Position numbers and translations under genes: made by a program
DNA from: Acinetobacter lwoffii
Lineage (GTDB): Bacteria > Pseudomonadota > Gammaproteobacteria > Pseudomonadales > Moraxellaceae
Direction of reading: 5' to 3'
Length of the DNA stretch: 64,000 nt
Assembly: GCF_015602705.1 (NCBI RefSeq)
Contig: NZ_CP059081.1
Coordinates: 1,249,702 to 1,313,701, forward strand
Shown here: positions 58,812 to 64,000 of the stretch, piece after piece
Layout: every line of letters starts with the position of its first letter
Numbering within the stretch: the stretch's first letter is position 1
The notes under the pieces: generated by a model
The model's input: only the letters and a program-made list of their open reading frames with translations
What the model was told of the DNA's origin: nothing
Databases searched by the model: none

Positions 58812-60254
58812 ATGGCAGTCAATTCAAAACATCCTAAATATGCTGAATTTGAAGGCCGTTGGAAGGTCGTTCACGATCTATGTGATGGTGCAAATGCAGT
58901 GAAAAAGGCAGGTGCTTTATATTTGCCTGAAATCAATGTGAGCAAAGACAAGCGTGAGAATGATTTACGCAATCAGGCATATCGTGATCGTGCTGTGTTG
59001 TATGAAATCACTAAAGATACTAAACAGGAATTGATTGGTATTGCCTTCTCGGAAGATCCGAACTTCGATCCTGATGGTATGGACTTCCTGAAATACAACG
59101 CTGATGGTACTGGTAAGTCTTACTATCACTTAATGCAAAGTGCTTTAGGTGGATTACTTGATGCTGGCCGTGGTGGACTCTTTGTGGATTATCCGCAGAC
59201 AGATGGCGCGACTTCGGTTGCTGAGGTAGAGCGTTTAGGCATTCTGCCGACCGTGGTGCACTACAAAACCTTAAGCATCATCAATTGGGGTGTACGTAAG
59301 GTTGGTGCTCACTTTAAGACAGCTTTGGTAGTCCTTGCTGAGAAAGATTCCATCGTGGATCCAAGCGACGAGTTTAGCCTAAAAGAGATTCAGCTTTATC
59401 GGGTATTGCGACTGGATCAGAACGGTGAATATTGTGTTCAGATTTATTCTGACCGCACTGGTACCTTGCAAGCAGATAGCGAACCGTATTATCCAACTGA
59501 TGCAAATGGTGCCAAGTGGAATGAGATACCATTTATCCCGCTTGGATCGGTGGCCAATGATTGGGAGATTGACAATATCCCACTTGAGTCACTGGCTTTA
59601 ATGAATATCGCGCATTATCACAACTCAGCTGAGTATGAGAACAGTGTATTTCTTTGCGGTCAGATTCAACCAGTAATGACTGGCCTTGATACCGAGTGGC
59701 GTGATTGGTTGCAAGAGAATGGTGTAATGCTTGGCTCTACAACTCCTTTAATGCTTCCAGTAGGATCAACATTTACCTTTGCTCAGGCAGAGGAACAGAT
59801 GATTGCTAAAGAAGCAATGGAAGCCAAAGAGAAGCACATGAAAGCTTTGGGTGCAAAACTGCTTGAGGAAAATCAGGTAGTGAAAACTGCAACCGAATCC
59901 AACAATGAGTCCATGGCGAAATATTCTGTCTTGTCATTGTGTGTGGCTAACTTAAATGAAGCCTCTGAAATTGTCTTGCGCTGGTGTGCCAAGTACTTCG
60001 GTTCAGGCAAAGCTAAGTTCACGATCAAACAGGACTTCGCTAAAGGCAAGCTTTCACTGGACGCACTGAAGTTTTATAACGAGCTTGTCCAGCAAGGCAA
60101 ATTGAGCCGTGAAACCTTCCACACAATCCGCACGACTGGCAAAGTCCCTGAGATTGATTATGAGGAAGAAGAAAGACGGATTGAGGATGAAACGGCCAGT
60201 GCTTTACCAGGTATGAACTATGAACGACCAAATAGCACAGAAAGCAATACTTAA
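58812..60254 (+). CDS. Portal protein (DUF4055 type)
   Basis: 480 residues. Dodecameric ring through which DNA enters the head. Family pattern: KHPKYAEFEGRWKVVHDLCD, YRDRAVLYEITKDT, GGLLDAGRGGLFVDYPQ, and the long helical C-terminus (EAMEAKEKHMKALGAKLL). Immediately after terminase and overlapping the head protein by 35 bases. Confidence 0.9.
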   Translation: MAVNSKHPKYAEFEGRWKVVHDLCDGANAVKKAGALYLPEINVSKDKRENDLRNQAYRDRAVLYEITKDTKQELIGIAFSEDPNFDPDGMDFLKYNADGTGKSYYHLMQSALGGLLDAGRGGLFVDYPQTDGATSVAEVERLGILPTVVHYKTLSIINWGVRKVGAHFKTALVVLAEKDSIVDPSDEFSLKEIQLYRVLRLDQNGEYCVQIYSDRTGTLQADSEPYYPTDANGAKWNEIPFIPLGSVANDWEIDNIPLESLALMNIAHYHNSAEYENSVFLCGQIQPVMTGLDTEWRDWLQENGVMLGSTTPLMLPVGSTFTFAQAEEQMIAKEAMEAKEKHMKALGAKLLEENQVVKTATESNNESMAKYSVLSLCVANLNEASEIVLRWCAKYFGSGKAKFTIKQDFAKGKLSLDALKFYNELVQQGKLSRETFHTIRTTGKVPEIDYEEEERRIEDETASALPGMNYERPNSTESNT

Positions 60255-61341
60255 TGCTTTAAGCCAACATTCAGCCTATAGCTATCGAGCATCAACCCAA
60301 GCTGTAAATGAAGTTTTAAGCCGATTTTACGGCCTGTCCAATAAGATGGTATCAGAGCTAAGGGAATTGCTTGAAAACCTGTCTGACGCTGAAAAAACCG
60401 CATTGGCGAGTGGTCAATACACTACTGATCAATTGAAAGAGATTCGCACCTTACTGAATGATCGATTTAAAGAGATTTCAGTAGAGGTACCAGAAACCTT
60501 TCACCAGTCAGCGGTCAGCATGGCAGTGTATGAAGCATCGTATGTCAGTCAGTTAATGACAGGTGCAGCAGCTTCGGTCAGTGGTGAGCAGCTTTATAAA
60601 AAAGCGAAGTCTACTCCATTGGCAGGCGGTCAACTCATTAATGAAATGTTTGGCTTTGTACTGGATAAGGCTCGAAAGCAGGTTGAATACGCCATTCGTG
60701 ACGGTATCAATCAAGGCCAGACCAATCAGGAAATTATTACCCGCATCCGTGGCAAGCGAACCAAGGTAGGTAATCAGTACGCTTATGTTGGTGGCATTTG
60801 GGATGCAACCAAGGTGGAGATTGAGCGAACTGTCAGGACTGCACGAAGTCATGTGGCGAATGTTGCTTATGATGACACTTGGAAGGCGCTTGGATTCACT
60901 CATGTGAAATTCGTCAGCACCTTGGATGGGAGAACGTCCAAAACGTGTTCTGTACTAGATCAGTCGGTGTATGAGATTGATAAGCCACATCCGCAACCGC
61001 CTTTGCATTATAACTGCCGCAGCGTTCTCATTGGAGTTGATGCTGATGGAAAGCTATCAGGCAAGCGTCCGTTTGTAATGGATGAGCGCAAGGTTAAGGA
61101 TATTCCAAAAGATGAACGTAAAGACCTGATTGGCCAGTTGGATGCCAATACATCGTTTAAGAAGTTTTTCGACCAGACCGATGAGTTTTTCCAAAAGGAA
61201 TGGCTTGGTCCATCGCGTTACAAGCTCTACAAAGAAGGTAAGTATAGCATCGATAAGTTTGTCGATCCGCAAGGCGCTATGTATACGCTGGATGAGTTAA
61301 AGGCGTTGGATGCTAAGACGTTTAAGGAGTTGGGATTGTGA
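60220..61341 (+). CDS. Head morphogenesis protein (Mu F / SPP1 gp7-like)
   Basis: 373 residues. Minor head protein present in few copies. The conserved C-terminal part of the family is at ~200-280: RTVRTARSHVANVAYDD, TLDGRTSKTCSVLD and PPLHYNCRSVLIGV, with its two cysteines. N-terminal 190 residues are helical. Starts within portal in another frame. Confidence 0.88.
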   Translation: MNDQIAQKAILNALSQHSAYSYRASTQAVNEVLSRFYGLSNKMVSELRELLENLSDAEKTALASGQYTTDQLKEIRTLLNDRFKEISVEVPETFHQSAVSMAVYEASYVSQLMTGAAASVSGEQLYKKAKSTPLAGGQLINEMFGFVLDKARKQVEYAIRDGINQGQTNQEIITRIRGKRTKVGNQYAYVGGIWDATKVEIERTVRTARSHVANVAYDDTWKALGFTHVKFVSTLDGRTSKTCSVLDQSVYEIDKPHPQPPLHYNCRSVLIGVDADGKLSGKRPFVMDERKVKDIPKDERKDLIGQLDANTSFKKFFDQTDEFFQKEWLGPSRYKLYKEGKYSIDKFVDPQGAMYTLDELKALDAKTFKELGL

Positions 61342-61691
61342 GTGATATAGGTAAAATTTTAGAGGTGGCTCAAACTCTAAAATACAGTGAAATATCAGAA
61401 CTGATTGAAAGGTTGAGGGCTTTAAGAAATGAAAAGCCGCGGGATACAAATGCACTTTATCTATATCCGACAGCTAAAAACCAAATAAATTCTGAGATTA
61501 TTTTAAAATTGATCAACGGTGAGACAAAAGCAGATGTCGCGAGATCCTACAAGGTGTCACCTTCCATTGTTCGAATGCTGGAGATTAATTTCTACAAGAA
61601 ATTTAAAGATCATTATGGTGTTGTGTGCTCATGCGGGGGCGAGGCGCTCAAGTTTCATGAGTTGCTATACGCTCCGATTTTAAAGAAATAA
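61338..61691 (+). CDS. Phage protein with a helix-turn-helix, unknown role
   Basis: 117 residues, GTG start overlapping the previous stop. HTH in GETKADVARSYKVSPSIVRM, and a CSCGG motif near the end. A DNA-binding protein inside the head operon is unusual; possibly late regulation. Family unknown. Confidence 0.62.
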   Translation: MSDIGKILEVAQTLKYSEISELIERLRALRNEKPRDTNALYLYPTAKNQINSEIILKLINGETKADVARSYKVSPSIVRMLEINFYKKFKDHYGVVCSCGGEALKFHELLYAPILKK

Positions 61692-61708
61692 CTTGGAAGG
61701 GGCTAGGT

Positions 61709-62092
61709 ATGAAGTTCTCTGAGGGTGGTTATGTAGAGTCAACAAAAGAGGGACTAATCCAACAGATGCTCCTGGCCTCTCAATGTATATATTCAAATAT
61801 GACCGAATGGGAAGCCGAAATTCTGGGGTTCAGGAAGTCCAAGAAATTACTAGGTGAAATGAACATGAAAGACGTTGAATTAAAGCTTATTGAAGGCGCC
61901 AATCAATTTGTACTTGTAGATGCCGAAACCAAACAAGAGATAGGCATTCAGTCAAATGTTAGTGCTGAGTGTAGTGTGGATGGAATGACGATTGTGACTG
62001 CAACCTTCCAGATACCACCTAAGAAAAAGACACCTGTTATGCGAAGCTCAATTAATCAAAAAGATATTGAGTTGAGCAATCAGCGCAAATAA
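61709..62092 (+). CDS. Phage protein, unknown
   Basis: 127 residues; GGAAGGGG upstream. Residues 1-48 are helical, the rest (MNMKDVELKLIEGANQFVLV and following) a small beta domain that may be expressed alone from Met51. Ends with a terminator, so an internal boundary of the late transcript. Confidence 0.6.
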   Translation: MKFSEGGYVESTKEGLIQQMLLASQCIYSNMTEWEAEILGFRKSKKLLGEMNMKDVELKLIEGANQFVLVDAETKQEIGIQSNVSAECSVDGMTIVTATFQIPPKKKTPVMRSSINQKDIELSNQRK

Positions 62093-62107
62093 ACCAAATC
62101 CAAACCT

Positions 62108-62129
62108 AGACCCAAACGGGTCTTTTTTT
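62108..62129 (+). terminator. Hairpin before the scaffold gene
   Basis: AGACCC/GGGTCT stem, AAAC loop and seven T. Late genes downstream must be reached by antitermination or a new promoter. Confidence 0.75.
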
Positions 62130-62170
62130 ATGCCCGCAGTTTGTGACTGCACAATCGCTCGGAGAGCAGC

Positions 62171-62890
62171 ATGTTTGAATATGAACTCGATAGCCTAGAG
62201 GGCTTAGAAGAATCACAGAAAGCTTTTTATGAAGAAAAGGACGGCAAATTCGTCCTGAAAGTAAAAGGCATTCCACAGCCACAAAATGATGACGGCTTAC
62301 GCAAAAAGGTTGATGAACTGCTTGCTGAAAAGAAAGCTGAACAGCAAAAGCGCAAAGAAGCTGAAGAACAGGCCCGAAAAGAATCTGAAGAAAATGCTCG
62401 TAAAAAAGGCGACATTGACGCTTTGGAAAAGTCATGGGGTGACAAACTTGCAGCACGCGAAACCGAGCTGTTAAACGAAAAACAGGCGCTTGAGGCGCAA
62501 GTCTACAAATTAACGGTGGGAAGCAAAGCCACTGAACTGGCAGCAAAACTCGCTGTACCAGGTAGTGACTCAGTTTTACTTCCACATATTAGCAATCGTC
62601 TACAGGTTGAAACTGTAGATGGTGAAATCAAAATCCGTGTTCTTGATTTGCAGGGCAAGCCAAGTGCATTGAGCATTGAAGATTTAGAAAAAGAATTTCG
62701 TGCGAATGAGGCATTCAAGCCTTTGATTCGTGCGTCAAACGCATCAGGAAGTGGGGCTTCTGGTGGTCAAAGTGGCGGTGCTACTAAAAAACCAAGCGAA
62801 ATGAATCAAACAGAGCGTGCTGCATGGCAGAAGGATGATCCAGAAGGATTTGCCCAAGCTGTCGCAAGTGGCGCATTTAACTCAATTTAG
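62171..62890 (+). CDS. Head scaffolding protein
   Basis: 239 residues, acidic, long coiled coil (residues ~45-115, LRKKVDELLAEKKAEQQKRK and following), a Gly/Ser-rich linker (ASGSGASGGQSGG) and a C-terminal PEGFAQAVASGAF helix that would bind capsid. Directly before the capsid gene, which is the usual place. Typical composition rather than a residue motif supports the call. Confidence 0.75.
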   Translation: MFEYELDSLEGLEESQKAFYEEKDGKFVLKVKGIPQPQNDDGLRKKVDELLAEKKAEQQKRKEAEEQARKESEENARKKGDIDALEKSWGDKLAARETELLNEKQALEAQVYKLTVGSKATELAAKLAVPGSDSVLLPHISNRLQVETVDGEIKIRVLDLQGKPSALSIEDLEKEFRANEAFKPLIRASNASGSGASGGQSGGATKKPSEMNQTERAAWQKDDPEGFAQAVASGAFNSI

Positions 62891-62899
62891 GAGTAATTT

Positions 62900-63919
62900 A
62901 TGGCTACATTAGCCCAAGTATTTAACCGCGAGCTTTTACTATCTTATATCGCACCAGACCCATTAAAACGCTCACCTTTAGTGCAGTCAGGTGCATTTGC
63001 TAGTGATGCTCGTTTACGTCCATTACTAACAAGTGGCTCTAAAACTTTCGAAGTGCCGTATATCAATGGCATTGATGCAAACCTAGAGCCAAACTACGGC
63101 AACACTATCATCACAGACATTGCAGTTCCGCGAGAAATTGACGCTGGCTCAATGGGTGGTCGTGTTGCTTTCCTGAATGAAGGATTTCAGGAGTCAAACT
63201 TAGGTCGCTATTTATCTCAGGTGAATGCACTTGAAGTTATTGGTGGTTTGATTGATGGCATGTGGCAAGGTGTTGCTGAAAACCGTGCACGCGCAACCGT
63301 GACTGGTCTTCGTAACTATGACTGGGCCAACGGTAAGAAGTTGACTACCGACATTTCAAAAACATCATCTGCTAACGAAGCATCAGGCTTTAGCGTGGAC
63401 GCATTTATTGATGCTGAGGCTACGATGAGTCGCGGTATGCGTGGAAATGGTGTTATTTTCGTGCATCCGCTAATCGCAGCCAAAATGCGTAAACAAAACC
63501 TGATTGAGAAGTTGACTTACAGCTCAAACTTGCCACCAGTTGATGTATATAACGGACGTGCAGTTATTGAAACCGACTTTGGCACCAAAATTGGAACTGG
63601 TGTGAATGCTCAATTCATTTCTATTCTTGCTTCAAATGGTGCGTTCTCATACGACTCTGTACCGGGTGAAGATGATTTAGAAATTGAACGTACCGGCGGA
63701 ACAGGTAATGGTGCTGGTCATCGCATCTTGCGCACTCGTCGCAATGTGCTGATTCACCCGCAAGGCTTTAGCTTTGTTGCTCCAGAAAACACCCTGACTG
63801 GTGGTACGAAGAATGAAGCCTTATCTGCTTCATGGGGCGACCTACAGAAAGCCGAAAACTGGGAAATGGTCAACGGTGCATCAGCAGTTCCATTCCGTTT
63901 CTTAATTACCAACTTGTAA
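62900..63919 (+). CDS. Major capsid protein
   Basis: 339 residues; AGGAG 6 bases upstream. HK97-fold candidate of the group starting MATLAQVFNRELLLSYIAPD. Landmarks: TFEVPYINGIDANLEPNYG, QVNALEVIGGLIDGMWQGVA, RRNVLIHPQGFSFV. After scaffold and before a connector gene. Strong codon bias compared with neighbours fits high expression. Confidence 0.85.
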   Translation: MATLAQVFNRELLLSYIAPDPLKRSPLVQSGAFASDARLRPLLTSGSKTFEVPYINGIDANLEPNYGNTIITDIAVPREIDAGSMGGRVAFLNEGFQESNLGRYLSQVNALEVIGGLIDGMWQGVAENRARATVTGLRNYDWANGKKLTTDISKTSSANEASGFSVDAFIDAEATMSRGMRGNGVIFVHPLIAAKMRKQNLIEKLTYSSNLPPVDVYNGRAVIETDFGTKIGTGVNAQFISILASNGAFSYDSVPGEDDLEIERTGGTGNGAGHRILRTRRNVLIHPQGFSFVAPENTLTGGTKNEALSASWGDLQKAENWEMVNGASAVPFRFLITNL

Positions 63920-63929
63920 GGAGTAGGAC

Positions 63930-64000
63930 ATGCTTCCTAAAGACTTAGTAAAGCCAGCCATTAACTACACGTATCCATCGGAACGTGCTTACCTGGATGA
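63930..64000 (+). CDS. Start of the next head gene (partial)
   Basis: ATG at 63930 with GGAGTAGG upstream, open to the window edge; reads MLPKDLVKPAINYTYPSERA and on. Position after the capsid gene suggests a head-tail connector or head completion protein, but too little is visible. Confidence 0.55.
   Translation, partial: MLPKDLVKPAINYTYPSERAYLD

Larger units (their letters stand above)
40105..64000. mobile_element. Left part of a lambdoid siphovirus-type prophage (right end outside window)
   Basis: From the end of gltS to the window edge every recognisable gene is phage-like: integrase, RecT with exonuclease, CI/Cro switch, replication O/P-like genes, RusA, Q-like protein, terminases, portal, head protein, scaffold, capsid. 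Gene order is that of temperate lambdoid phages. No inactivating mutation was seen in the core genes, so the element may be complete if the right part is intact. Exact left boundary is not defined because attR is not visible. Confidence 0.93.

Noticed and set aside
1..64000. tRNA, rRNA or CRISPR array
   Set aside because: No cloverleaf, rRNA segment or regularly spaced repeats were seen anywhere in the window.

Overview
The window is a piece of a gammaproteobacterial chromosome, most likely Acinetobacter: AT-rich DNA, the prfA-prmC, lplT-like/coq7, tamA-tamB and acnB genes have the character expected there, and two intergenic hairpin repeats look like the short repeats of that genus. The genus call is inference from gene content and style; no 16S or other marker gene is present.

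Bases 1 to about 40,104 are host chromosome. In order: the 3' part of ppsR; a degenerate flavin-monooxygenase-like gene; a luciferase-like oxidoreductase; two glycine-zipper paralogs; prfA-prmC; an AraC-type regulator divergent from a small fatty-acyl-CoA degradation cluster (SDR dehydrogenase, acyl-CoA dehydrogenase, acyl-CoA ligase); a PNPOx-like stress protein; a ThiF/MoeB-type adenylyltransferase; an AarF/UbiB-type kinase; folB-folK; two tiny one-helix membrane proteins; a VIT-type metal transporter with a Fur-like site; a DUF1003 protein; coq7 with an LplT-like transporter; tamA-tamB (outer-membrane assembly); a run of small orphan genes and candidate small RNAs (28.8-31.2 kb); xseA-xseB; two lipoproteins; acnB; an AT-rich orphan membrane protein; and gltS.

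Bases from about 40,105 to the right edge are the left part of a lambdoid, siphovirus-type prophage; the right end and attR lie outside. It has an integrase next to the host junction, a leftward early operon ending in an excisionase candidate and carrying RecT plus a PD-(D/E)XK exonuclease, a CI-type repressor with a divergent Cro, a rightward early operon (CII-like, Rha/KilAC antirepressor, O-like and P-like replication proteins, small genes, RusA, a Q-like protein), a terminator-rich control region where the late transcript should start, then NinB, small and large terminase, DUF4055-type portal, Mu F-like head protein, scaffold and major capsid. Two groups of 16-bp palindromic operators (consensus roughly GTTTNCNNNNGNAAAC), one before the leftward operon and one between cI and cro, tie the switch together.

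The most interesting unit is the pair of unrecognised genes directly downstream of cI on the same strand: a 332-residue soluble protein followed 22 bases later by a 200-residue protein with four membrane helices, closed by its own terminator. This is the architecture of lambda cI-rexA-rexB although I recognise no sequence similarity to Rex, so I propose a lysogen-expressed two-component exclusion (anti-phage) system. Second are the structured non-coding stretches at 30.6 kb and 54.9 kb.
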